Shown in pieces: positions 13,410-34,310 of a DNA stretch of 64,000 nucleotides. Where the stretch lies: contig NC_061065.1 of the NCBI RefSeq assembly GCF_021917145.1, forward strand, positions 11,467,412 to 11,531,411, given 5' to 3'. Each line of letters starts with the position of its first letter. Position 1 is the stretch's first letter. The position numbers and the translations under genes are program-made. The DNA comes from Hypomesus transpacificus (lineage: Eukaryota > Chordata > Actinopteri > Osmeriformes > Osmeridae). The notes under the pieces are model-generated. The model was given only the letters and a program-made list of their open reading frames with translations, did no database searches and was not told the origin of the DNA.

Positions 13410-16400
13410 TCAGTGTCCCTTCATGTCGGAGGTTCCCGGAGCTTGCGCAGCAGCTACAGTACTGAGGTACTGCCAGCTGAGTGCGGCGAGGAGCATGGCA
13501 GCAGAGAGGTACATGGGGGAGAGGTGGTGGGTGCGGGACGGGAGACTGGACTGGGACAGGGAGGACTTCTCCTGAATCCCACTCAGGATACGCAGAGTCT
13601 GGTCTCTGGAGGGGTCAGACAGGGACACCTTGTGGAGGATCTGGAAGGACAGAGAGGTCAGACAGGCCAGAGAGAATCCAGTAATTAAAAAAAGCTAACT
13701 TGTAAAGGAAATCATCCATACCCTCTAGTCTTTAACGGATGACCTTGTATAATTATTGTGCGAGGGAATGATGTTGGAAGGGGACAAATTCAAACACTCA
13801 AACCTCTTGGCTGTATTGGGCTATGATGCTCTGCACGGTGGCCATATTGGTTGCCTGCATCATTAGTGTAACAGCTTGTCCCTTCCTGATCTTCACCACA
13901 CCCTGGAACACCTGAGGGTTGTTGTAACATGCAGACAGGGTTGCTATTGCCATCACCTGGACAAAAGGGGAACAACACCTTTGAAATAAACAAGTTGGTT
14001 GGTTTGGAAAACCTGGAATAGAATTCACCTGATGGTAAATAGTCAATTCAATTTCTATTTTTGTTGTTTGTGAACAATGACGGGTGCCCGCTGTGATGCA
14101 AATGTTAACTATTGTGTGCCTGCCCGAACAAAACGTTATCCGCTCCCCGCCCCCATTATTATCTGGCTCCGTGATTGGCTACCTGCGGTATGGCGCAGAA
14201 GTTGAAGACGCTCTGGTTGCGCAGACGGCCGAGGTAGGCAATGACGTCGGGGACGTGGCGGAGGGCGTCAGTCACCAGCAGGTTGAGGCAGGACAGGGCA
14301 CAGTGCAGCTTGTCAGGCTGGGCCAGGTCCTCCAGGCGAGAGGAGAACTGGCTCCATGCCTGTCCACGGGCAGAGGTACACACAGGAATACACATGGGGA
14401 AAAACACACACACATTCCTACATATATCCTACATATCAGTAAGCGATTGGCCATCCAACAAAATCGTCCGGCTCGTACCTCTTGTGGCCAGAAATGCCGC
14501 CCCTCCCGTGTGTCCTCCAGATAGTCTCTGATGATGTTGGTCTTCTGGAGGAACAGGCCCATGGAGTTGGCCAGCTCTGTGTCACCGCCCACCTCAGGGT
14601 CTTCCAGCTGAGACGCTGAGAACAGCTGGGACAGGCCGATCCCCACCAGCCCCGCCACGTAGTGGCAGTACTGTGGAAGGACAGAGGGAGGGGAGAAGAA
14701 CGTTGCTTTCATGTAGGAACTATTTTCTTTCTACCAAACTACTGCCCAGCACAGGCCTCTAGTGTTCAGAAGTCGTATAAAGGAGGGGGCTTTAGCTCAA
14801 CATGTTAGTCTAGGTTTGGTAAAAATATGGACCACAAACCCACTTCCGGAGAGGGTATTACCGACTGAGAAGTTCCTTAAATGACAATTTAGCTGGCAAC
14901 GTTGAGGCAACATTCTGGCAGCATTAAGGCAACACTGAGGCAACACTCACCTGATCCCACTCCTTCATGGAGCCTACTTTCTTCTCCAGGAACTCTGCCA
15001 TCCCCACCCCCATGCTGTGGCAGATGTCTGAGATGACAGCCCTGTACTCCTGACCCAGGTTCCGGAACTCCAGAGAAATCTGCAGGGTTCACGGTGAGGT
15101 CACAGAGGGAGAGAGAGAGAGAGACAGGTGAAGACCTGATTTAGGTCTGGGCCTAAATCAGGGCCTGTGTCTGACATGGGCCTGTCAGACACAGCTGTTT
15201 AACACTTGCTATGCCTGGCTGTCTTTTACAATCGGTTTAGAAAGAACCTGGTACAACTGAAGGATGTGAGTGACCCTTGTCATCTAACACATATTTGTTA
15301 CAGCAGGCCGACTAGGTATCTACCCAGAGGCCTGAAGGGAGGCTGTATAAATACATACAGTGCCCTCCAAAAGTATTGGAACAGTGAGGCCAATTCCTTT
15401 ATTTTTGCTGTAGACTGAAAACATTTGGGCTTGACATCAAACGATGAATGTGAAACCAGAGATCAACGTTTCAGCTTTTATTTCCAGGTATTTACATCAG
15501 GATCTGATGCACAAATTAGAAAATATCACCTTTTTGTTCGAACCCACCCATTTGTCACGTGAGCAAAAGTATTGGAACATATGACTGACAGGTGTGTTTT
15601 GTTGCCCAGGTGTGTCCTATTACATACATTATTCAATCAATAAATACCACTGAATGTCTACACTCAGGTTCAGATTGGGTAAGATAGGTTTTGTCTATGC
15701 TGACTGTATTCAGAGGTGAAAACAACATGAAAACCAGAGCGCTGTCTTTGGGTGAAAAACAAGCAATTGTGAGTCTTAGAGAAGATGGAAAATCAATCAG
15801 AGCCATTGCAGAAACATTGGCCATAGCCAGTACAACCATTTGGAATGTCCTGAAGAAGAAGAAAACTACTGGTGTACTAAGTAACAGACGTCGAACAGGT
15901 AGACCAAGGAAAACATCAGCAGTTGATGACAGAAACATTGTGAGAGCTGTAAAGAAAGACCCTAAAACAACTGTTAGTGAGATCAGCAACAACCTCCAGA
16001 TGGCAGGAGTGAAGGTATCACTATCTACTGTTCGCAGAAGACTTCATGAACAAAAGTACAAGGGCTACACCAGAAGATGCAAACCACTCATTAGCAAGAA
16101 GAATAGGAAGGCCAGGCTGGAATTTGCCAAAAAGTACAGAGATGAACCTCAAAAATTCTGGGACAAAGTTTTATGGACTGATGAGACAAAGATTAACTTT
16201 TACCAAAGTGATGGAAAGGCTAAAGTTTGGAGAAAGAAAGGAACTGCTCATGATCCCAAACACACAAGCTCATCTGTGAAACACGGTGGAGGTAATGTCA
16301 TGGCTTGGGCTTGCATGGCTTCTTCTAGGACGGGCTCATTAATCTTCATTGAGGATGTAACACATGATGGCAGCAGCAAAATGAACTCGGAAGTCTACAG

Positions 16401-19400
16401 AAACATTTTGTCTGCCAATTTAAGGAAAGATGCAACCAAACTGATTGGCAGAGCCTTCATCATGCAGCAAGATAACAACCCAAAACACACTGCCAAAACA
16501 ACAAAGGAGTTCATCAGGGGCAAGAAATGGAAGGTATTAGACTGGCCAAGTCAATCTCCAGACTTAAACCCTATAGAGCATGCATTTTACCTGCTTAAGA
16601 GGAGACTGAAGGGAGGAACCCCACAAAACAAACAACAACTGAAAGAGGCTACAGTGAAAGCCTGGGAAAGCATCAAAAAGGAAGAATGCAAAAGTTTGGT
16701 GACGTCAATGGGTCACAGACTTGCTGCAGTTATTGAAAGCAAAGGATTTGCAACTAAATATTAAGTCTTATTCACTTAAATATGTTTTAAGTATATCTGT
16801 TCCAATACTTTTGCTCACCTGACAAATGGGTGGATTCAAACAAAATGTGATATTTTCTTAGTTGTGCATCAGATCCTGATGTAAATACCTGGAAATAAAA
16901 GCTGAAACGTTGATCTCTGGTCTCACGTTCATTATTTGATGTCAAGCCCAAATGTTTTCAGTCTACAGCAAAAATAAAGGAATTCGCCTCACTGTTCCAA
17001 TACTTTTGGAGGGCACTGTATAATACAATACATTTACACTGAGTGAGTTTAAACAGTCAGGGTCACATGGAAAGGGTCCACTGACCGTTGGGAAGTCGTC
17101 CAGGACCTGCCTATCCTTCTCCTGGCTCTCCTTGAAGCACCACTCAGCCTGGTAGAGGAAGGTGTGGAAGTCATTGAGCATGGGCACCTTCTTCTCCAGA
17201 GGGATGCTCATGTCATCTTCCACAGTGTCCAGGGCACGCAGGACCAGGTAGAAGATACACACCGCATGTCTGGAGAGGAGGTGAGAGACAAGAGAGTGAG
17301 AGGTAGAGAGAGAAATAGGTAAGGGGGGAGACAGAGGGAAATTAATAGATATGATTACGCAGAAGTATTTTTGCATGCGTTTAAAGTATACAGGGAAGTG
17401 TCTGAAGTTTGAACACTGCAAAGTGAGGGGTCGAGTGTTGGTTGCTCTGCAGAATAACTTGACAACATTCAGAACAGCTGTCAGACCTCATCTACTAAAG
17501 GTCAAGGGAAATTGTAAACACACATGAGCAAAATCCCTCAAACGCACGTGAATAATTGCATTCACATACATGAACAAGCATGCATGTATACAAACTGTCT
17601 AAGATTTGATTTCAAAACAGCTGTGTCATTTTTGTAAACTCAACAGGGTCTTAAAATAGTGGTAGTGCTGTGAATGGGGGTAGGCCTAGATATAACGTGA
17701 TCTGATTCCTTTGCTCTCCCTCTCCCAAGATATTTACAGCAGTACCTCTGTCTACAGACATAGAGATACTAAATCATATTTAAAGCGTGCAGAGGCATGG
17801 ACTTGAAGTAGGCTATTTTTATTAGAACTACATTAAACATCTAAGGGTAGGAAATGCACTCAAGGTCAAAGTTAATAATCAAAAACGGTCTAAAGTTGTG
17901 TACGCGTCCAAACGGGTTGACAGTATGCCTATTCTGGCGACCACTGCTTGTCCAGGGATAATGGCGACACGCCCCGTACCTGAAGGGACGTTTTTTAGAA
18001 ATTTTACTCAAATAACTTACCGTAACTCTCCGTCTAGTGCTTGGATAACAGCGGCGAAACTTCGACTGGTCTGATTTAAATAGAGGTAGCATGTCCGCAG
18101 ACTGTCCCTCATGGAGTCCTGGCATGAGAAACAGAGAAACATGGGTTGTCTGTAAGAAGCTGCGGTTCTCAACAGGATCGGCCGGGCGGCCCAACATCCC
18201 TCCTGCATGCCACGCTCGCGCCTTCCCCCGGAGAAGATTGACCGTAGGGCGGGTCCAGGGCTCCGCGGCGTGACAGTTAACGAGCGTTTGAACACCGAGA
18301 GGGTGACCGGACACTTACAGCAAGCTCCGGCCATAAGAGGGATGAAACCGCTCAGGCGTTCATGTTCAATAACTGGACAGCTTCATGATTCATAACCACA
18401 ACAAACATTAAGTGCGCAGTAGAGGACATGGGTGTTGTAAGCTAGAAGGTCCGTAATAATAGCGTGTGCTCGGCGTAGGAGCGTCACTTACTGAGTAGAG
18501 AGAAAAATGGAAGGATGGGTCTATCCGACCCACAGTAATGTGATTAAGTCAGTCTACATACACTTTGAACTTGCGGAACTGTGCAGCGCTGCCTACAGTT
18601 AAGAAGTGTAAGGAGCCCCTCCCACCTCAGCTAACACACAAGCTACAGTATTTCTTAACCTACTTGTTGAAATACTGGAAGCAGGCCAGCAGCACCTAGC
18701 AGGCACCACATGAACAACACATGAAATGACTTTGAGGAGGCCGTGTCGGCCTAACCTTGCACACACGTAAGACGCTGCAATTGCCACTCAATGCAGCACC
18801 AAAAGATATTTATAAAAATGTACTCATGATTGTTCATTAATTCATGGTTGAATATAATGCACATACATCAGAAATGTCCTGAAAACAAGACTTTCCATAA
18901 CACTGCAAAAAAGGGAGTTGTCTACGTGATTTGCAGTGGTAATCTGCTACCACCTTGCGGTAGGTAATGGTAAAAACAGGTAGCCTACTACCAGAGCCAT
19001 AGAAAATGTCAATGGCTCTGCCTACGACTGCCCGTATTGCCAGAAAATGCTGCTAGCCACTGTGTACTTAAACACTGCAGTTTAAGTTTTCTTACTTCGA
19101 TAGTGACAGCTTGCTGTCAATCAAGCTTCGTTTTTTCTTCAGCTGAGCCTCAACTCCTGACTCATATGGACTGTTACATAACAAGGTTTTTGCATCATGT
19201 GGATTTATAGCCTAGTCTACACGTGATGACAGGGGTCTTCTAGTTCAAACCGAGTGGTTAACGGTGGGAGTTAATAGTCAAACATGCGCACAGCATCTTT
19301 TCCCTACAGTGAACTCTCAAAGCTCATTAAGGCATAAATCCCAGCCACCGAGTATCCTCTCCCTTGACGTGGACCAACGCCGGTGAAATATGTGATTTAA

Positions 19401-19952
19401 TAAATTCATAGTACTGGGTCTCAACCACTATAATAGTCACGTCTTTATTGTATAGGCTTGGATACTTTCCAGTGTTCTATGTTACGCAAATACTGCGTCT
19501 TTATAGTATGTTACCTGAAGAACATAAGACATGCAAGGTTTTTCGGCTGATATTATCCGTCTTGACGCAATTTCATTTCCCGTTCCCTTTTGGGAGAATC
19601 ATGACTAGCTTTGCAGTAAGCTAGCCTGTATGTGATGCTAGTGCATTGTATAGCCAAGTTAAACGGGACACATTTAGCCTAGGGTTAAGTGTAATAGACT
19701 AGCCTACTGTCTATCGTTTATTCTAGAGACCGTACTTAATGCAACTTCAGTGAGCTGTAGCCGATCACAGATGTACATGGTGTACCACTGTACATAAGTT
19801 AGATTTGCTTCGTAGCAACAGTTTGAGGAAGACCAGAGGTCCTTTCTACTCACATAGTCCAATTTAGGCATTACAGTGCGGCAGCCCCCCATTTTAAACT
19901 TGAACAGGTTGAATATTTCCTCTGGGTGTCCTAATGATTTCACGATGTCCAT
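13410..19952 (-). CDS. fdft1: Squalene synthase (farnesyl-diphosphate farnesyltransferase 1)
   Basis: ER-anchored enzyme that joins two farnesyl diphosphates through presqualene diphosphate to squalene with NADPH, the first committed step of sterol synthesis. Eight coding exons on the minus strand: 19854-19952, 18021-18118, 17086-17269, 14951-15079, 14479-14670, 14183-14359, 13804-13956 and 13410-13640. They join in frame to 420 aa (human 417). Both Mg-diphosphate-binding Asp motifs are intact: D80-TVED-D (residues 80-85) and D219-YLED (219-223). The conserved [19 protein letters not shown] block and [13 protein letters not shown] are present. A hydrophobic C-terminal anchor lies at about residues 385-405. 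Most introns have canonical borders; intron 7 uses GTTTGA, a weaker donor. A Tc1-like transposon sits antisense in intron 3 (15358-17018) and leaves the exons untouched. Confidence 0.97.
15358..17018 (+). mobile_element. Complete Tc1-like transposon
   Basis: The 1,661-bp element starts CAGTGCCCTCCAAAAGTATT and ends with the inverse. TA duplications flank it at 15356-15357 and 17019-17020. Its terminal inverted repeats are long (about 215 bp) and contain an outer and an inner copy of AAAAGTATTGGAACA, the inverted/direct repeat layout of fish Tc1 elements where the inner repeat is a second transposase-binding site. The two arms differ at few positions, pointing to recent insertion. It lies in intron 3 of fdft1, in the opposite orientation to the gene. 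Confidence 0.95.
15727..16764 (+). CDS. Tc1-like transposase, DD34E, uninterrupted
   Basis: Cut-and-paste transposase of the Tc1 branch of IS630-Tc1-mariner. The frame is open for 345 aa from the ATG at 15727. An in-frame ATG at 15691 would add 12 residues; I chose the internal one because MKTRALSL resembles usual Tc1 starts. The N-terminus carries paired helix-turn-helix domains joined by a GRPRKT AT-hook-like motif. The catalytic triad is visible as Asp in [10 protein letters not shown], Asp in [10 protein letters not shown] and Glu in SPDLNPIEH, with exactly 34 residues between the last two. Usual family forms are QHDNDPKHT and NPIENLW, so some active-site neighbours have changed. With no stop or frameshift the copy could still be functional. 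Confidence 0.93.
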   Translation: MKTRALSLGEKQAIVSLREDGKSIRAIAETLAIASTTIWNVLKKKKTTGVLSNRRRTGRPRKTSAVDDRNIVRAVKKDPKTTVSEISNNLQMAGVKVSLSTVRRRLHEQKYKGYTRRCKPLISKKNRKARLEFAKKYRDEPQKFWDKVLWTDETKINFYQSDGKAKVWRKKGTAHDPKHTSSSVKHGGGNVMAWACMASSRTGSLIFIEDVTHDGSSKMNSEVYRNILSANLRKDATKLIGRAFIMQQDNNPKHTAKTTKEFIRGKKWKVLDWPSQSPDLNPIEHAFYLLKRRLKGGTPQNKQQLKEATVKAWESIKKEECKSLVTSMGHRLAAVIESKGFATKY

Positions 19953-20118
19953 GTTTGTGTCTTAAGTGGTTGAGAGCGAAGGATGCTCGTTTGTACTGAA
20001 AGCCTTTCCTGGCCAGGTGTGTGTAAAAGACCTGCCAATTTCTATCCCATTCAAACTCTACGCAGCCGATATGAAATCGCCTTTGTAGCCTACAAGAAGT
20101 CGTAAGATCGGCTGACGG

Positions 20119-20240
20119 CTTCAATTGGCTTAGAAGAGCATGGGCTCAGTTTTAAGCGACCAGTGAAGAACGAAAGCGTCTGGGGTGATGCCCCGCCCCA
20201 AGAAAACCAAGGGATTTGATTGGCTCCGTGCATCACCGAA
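20119..20240 (-). promoter_or_regulatory. fdft1 proximal promoter with SRE, GC box and CCAAT boxes
   Basis: Read on the minus strand about 170-290 bp upstream of the fdft1 ATG, the sequence shows ATCACCCCA (complement of 20181-20189), which matches the sterol-regulatory element core. Next to it is GGGGCGGGG (20191-20199), an Sp1-type box. Inverted CCAAT motifs (ATTGG on plus) lie at 20124-20128 and 20219-20223. Mammalian FDFT1 is known to be driven by SREBP with NF-Y and Sp1, and the same three site types cluster here. Spacing and function are inferred. Confidence 0.7.
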
Positions 20241-22664
<2,424 letters not shown>

Positions 22665-24118
22665 ATGGAGTGGAGAAGGTAGGAGAAGGTTGATGCTGCC
22701 AATTGAGTGTGATAGTAGAGTTACTGGCTAAGAAGGAAAGTGATGTGAATGTGCATTACATTACATTGCGAATAAGAATTACAATGTTTGTATCATTTTA
22801 AAAGTATGAGTTTAAATGTTAATCTTATTTAAATGTTTGTTGAAATTAATTAGTTTTGGCTGCAATTAATTGTTTTGATTGGAATTATTTTGGTGTAAAA
22901 TCAAAACAAACTGTAAGAAAATGATGTTTATAATGTTGTGCTGTTATTTCAGAGGTATATATGAGCTGGGACAGACAGAGACTTGTTTGGACAATGGAGC
23001 CCTGGACAAAACTCATGAAAAAAGTATTTTGGATTTGCTATCTTCCTGGACCGACACACAGAAGTCAGTGGACAGAGTTCTGGAACACCTCAAGTCTGGG
23101 CAGACTGTCAATGAAGTTTTTCTTGAAGACTATCAACAGTAAGATTCTGATGTTCCGTGATGACATCATAGAGGAATGCGGCTGGGAGGACAAGCAACAC
23201 TCATGGGCTGCCATAGAGAAGCCTGAGGAGATCTTCCTGTATGGACCCTACTATCCCAACTATAGGAATGGAGAGCACAGCGAGGATACCATCATCAAAC
23301 AAACTCAGGAACTAATTGAATCTGTGGATGGTTGGCTTGTGTTCATATTCACCTTGAACAGGTTTCCCTGTTTGGCCAGAAATTCAGAACCGTGCATGTT
23401 AAACTTGGTATGGAAGGCTTTCGAGTGGTACACTCAATATGGTGTCAAGACCCATATTGGTTATAAGAAGTGTTGGGGGTTCAAAGGGACAAAAGAAAAC
23501 CTATTCCGAGACATCAATTACCCTCATTTTGAGTATATATGTCAGAGTGGCAATTATCAATCCTACTTAAAGACAATTCAGGAAAGCACTGAGAGTGACC
23601 AGTCTCCTGTGTGTGAAAATATTTACTCTGCTATTAGAAAATTGCTTGGGCCAAAGGCACTGAATATAAAATTCCCCCTGATTATAACTATGCAAGAACA
23701 GGACAGAAAGATGTACTTCAAAAAAATGTCCAGTATTTCCAACTCTGATATGCAAGGTAAGAAAGACTTCTTGGCACAAGAAATGTCCACCATGCTTGAA
23801 GCTCTGGCTTCTTCTCTGTCGGACGAAACATACTCTTTACATGAACACCTTCAGAAAGGGGCCACCTTCACCCTTGACTGCAGTTTTAACTCGCAAATAT
23901 GTGACACGATGCGTGCTATGATGAGAACATCGTTTGAGCAGTGCTGGAGAGACATGGTCCAGGATAAGTTTGCTGAGTTTCTAAGAGAAATGCTGATTGA
24001 GAACTTCAGCAAGTGCACTGTCCAACTTTTTATCCATGAAATCACAGCTGTCACAAAACATTACCTGCACATTGGACGGATACAGTTAGCAGATGACAAG
24101 GCTAGTCCCAAATCCTGA
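22665..24118 (+). pseudogene. Unknown two-exon gene with one frameshift
   Basis: I do not recognise the family. Exon 1 encodes only MEWRR (22665-22678) and ends at a GTAGGA donor. Exon 2 opens at 22953 after TTATTTCAG, in phase. The reading frame runs to a TAA at 23140-23142 after 67 residues. The protein-like sequence continues directly in the next frame from 23141 (AAG) for 325 more residues to the stop at 24116-24118. Ignoring the single T at 23140 joins YQQ to KILMFRDD without a gap. The full product would be about 392 aa, soluble, rich in charged residues and aromatics, with a helical, Cys-containing C-terminal half and no signal peptide or membrane segment. Either the gene is newly broken, or the base is an assembly error or polymorphism. 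It occupies the interval where mammals have NEIL2, which it does not resemble. Confidence 0.6.
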
Positions 24119-26341
24119 AGTGTGGAAAACAATGTTTTTGTATGTGATTGTTTTTCAACTGTATACTGTACATTCAGCACAGAGCAGATCAGCCAGAGAA
24201 GGGGTCTTCTCTGGCAGGCACAACAGTACCCAAGGATTGCTTTTTAATGATATGACACAGAAAATCATCTGTCTTCTTTCTGTTTTCTTTCCAAATATTT
24301 ATTGAAATATTGTCCTACAAGAACGTCTAATGTATTTATAGAACCTTTGAGTACCTTATCTTTACTTATAAATTGTTATTCATATTCTGTATAGAAACAC
24401 TGAAACACACATGTCAAAATATATGCTTGTCTTTATTACAATTCTCAAAGAGCTACAGGTGCACAGAGAGGACAGGTTCAGTATCAAGTTCAGCGTTAGT
24501 GCACGTCGACATCAGCAAGATACACACGCCCATCGCAACTGTGTCTCAGTGGTACAGTCTTAGAAAAAAGATGCTACCTAGAACCATAATGGGTTCTACC
24601 ATAATCCATATGGCAGGCTTGTTGAAAGAACCATTGAATGACCCATTCTGGATCCTGGTTAAATCACTGAGTTAAACAGTGAATCAAACCTTTTCATCAA
24701 AAAAAAGGTTAAACTAAAGTTTATTTTTCTAAAAGGGGTAATTTTTCCAGTTTTCCCACTGAGACAAACTGAGAACCCATTTGGAACCCTTTTTTGTAAG
24801 AGTGTACGTGTTATTAAAAGTTACTTACAGTATTTCACAAATATGTGCTATACAATTATACTGGAGTGGAATTTTAACATAATGTTCATAGATTTATAAT
24901 GGTAAATTACATGTTTGTGACCATTTGCCACATAATCCCATGCCACACAATCCCTAGGCTTTTCACCAGAAAGGTAAGAAGGTGAAGAGCTTACAGTATC
25001 TGATGTTAGAATGTAAAGTCTCTTCTAAAACAGCCTCATGAACTGTACGAACAGCATTTATAGAATAAAGGCATGGTGCTCCTTCATGGAGAGGTTTTCT
25101 TCTTCTTCAGTATATTTCCAACCAGGAAGTGTGGCTTCATACTTTTACATTGATCTAAAAAAACATTTACACTGTAGCACATTAGAATTGATGATTTTCT
25201 TGAATGATTTGTCCATTCCAGTTGTCGTTTCTAAAATCAAAAAAGGCCTTCACACATCAAATGAGAACCCCTGTCATTGGATCAGTAGAGGGTGAATGTG
25301 CTATCAACCACTCAACCAAACAAACAACTAATCACATTCACCTCAAGCAGCTTCTTATAGGTGGTTTAACACAAGACAGTTTGCAGTCTTAGAGACATCA
25401 AGTTGTTTGTGTATGTTTTCTGTACTGAGTATCTTAGAAAACACACTCAAGGTATCACTAAGGGAGGAAGTAGCTGGTTCTGCCTCAGAGCATTGTAAAA
25501 ATACAAACAAGAATAATTAAATTGTATATGTAATTGTTTTGCTTTAGAGGCAACCCGGCACATGGAGCAATGTAATTAATCTTGTTTCTTACAATATACT
25601 CTCTTCAGGGAGCGTGTTAGACTGTAGTTCTTCAAGAGAATTCCTTTTGACAAACTGTAAGACAGTACTTTCTTAACTGGAGTCAGATCTAGCACTCACA
25701 GTCCACTATAGATTATGTCAGTCTGCCATCTTACTATCATGTTGATGTGCTGCTGCAAAACATACTTGGCTCAGTCCTACACTACCCCCTTTACCATGGT
25801 GATGATGGTATAGTCTTAGTCTGGATGATATTAGAAGATATCTTTTTCAGATTTAATTCCTGACATCAACGGAGAATTTACCAGGTAAACTGTAAAACTT
25901 ATGAAACAAGAGAATGACTGAATGTTTACACAGAGAAACCAGTAAATAGAAATAATTAAAAAAGGAACAAATATATGTTTGTTTTCTTCTTGTTTTTGGC
26001 ATAGTAGTCTTTTTCAATTGTGAGGTTGCTTTGAGCTGTAGAATGGAGACAACCATGGCTAGAGCTTCTGTAGCTTTTCAGCTACCATTGACCCTCAAAC
26101 TTGAGTATCGGGCATTGATCTCTACCAATGCTGATCAGCAGTTCTGAGTGTATTCATCCGTTCAGTCACCCTTTTACTGCACAATCATTTTTGCAGATCT
26201 CGGTTCCGCTTCCTTTAGGGACCCTAGTTCTGGACCTGGGTTGTGGTGGAGGCCATGCAGGTCTACTGTGGGCTACTGGGTCTGTTTTGGAGGATCTGGG
26301 GTCTGAGATATGTTGGAACCTGTAGGGGGCGCTGCCCTCCT
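24119..26341. other. Intergenic between the unknown gene and gata4 3' end
   Basis: No coding region is recognised. It holds a TA-flanked MITE (24555-24804) and otherwise AT-rich sequence. The right part, just left of the gata4 stop, should contain the gata4 3' UTR on the minus strand; I could not assign its polyadenylation site. Confidence 0.5.
24555..24804. mobile_element. Tc1/mariner-type MITE
   Basis: This 250-bp non-coding element is bounded by TA on both sides (24553-24554 and 24805-24806). Imperfect inverted ends read CAGTCTTAGAAAAAAG on the left and CACTCTTACAAAAAAG on the complement of the right end. Inside are inverted GAACC/GGTTC motifs. The TA duplication and short ends fit a Tc1/mariner-related MITE, a type I have seen often in fish. 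Confidence 0.75.

Positions 26342-34310
<7,969 letters not shown>

Noticed and set aside
23140..23172. A 33-bp intron (GTAAGA...CATAG) to fix the frame of the unknown gene
   Set aside because: Too short for a vertebrate intron, and it would not restore the frame; the sequence inside continues the protein.
25038..25295. A third copy of the SLOG-like family, from a shared CHWIS/YHWIS string
   Set aside because: The match is five residues long with no strand pattern around it; coincidence.
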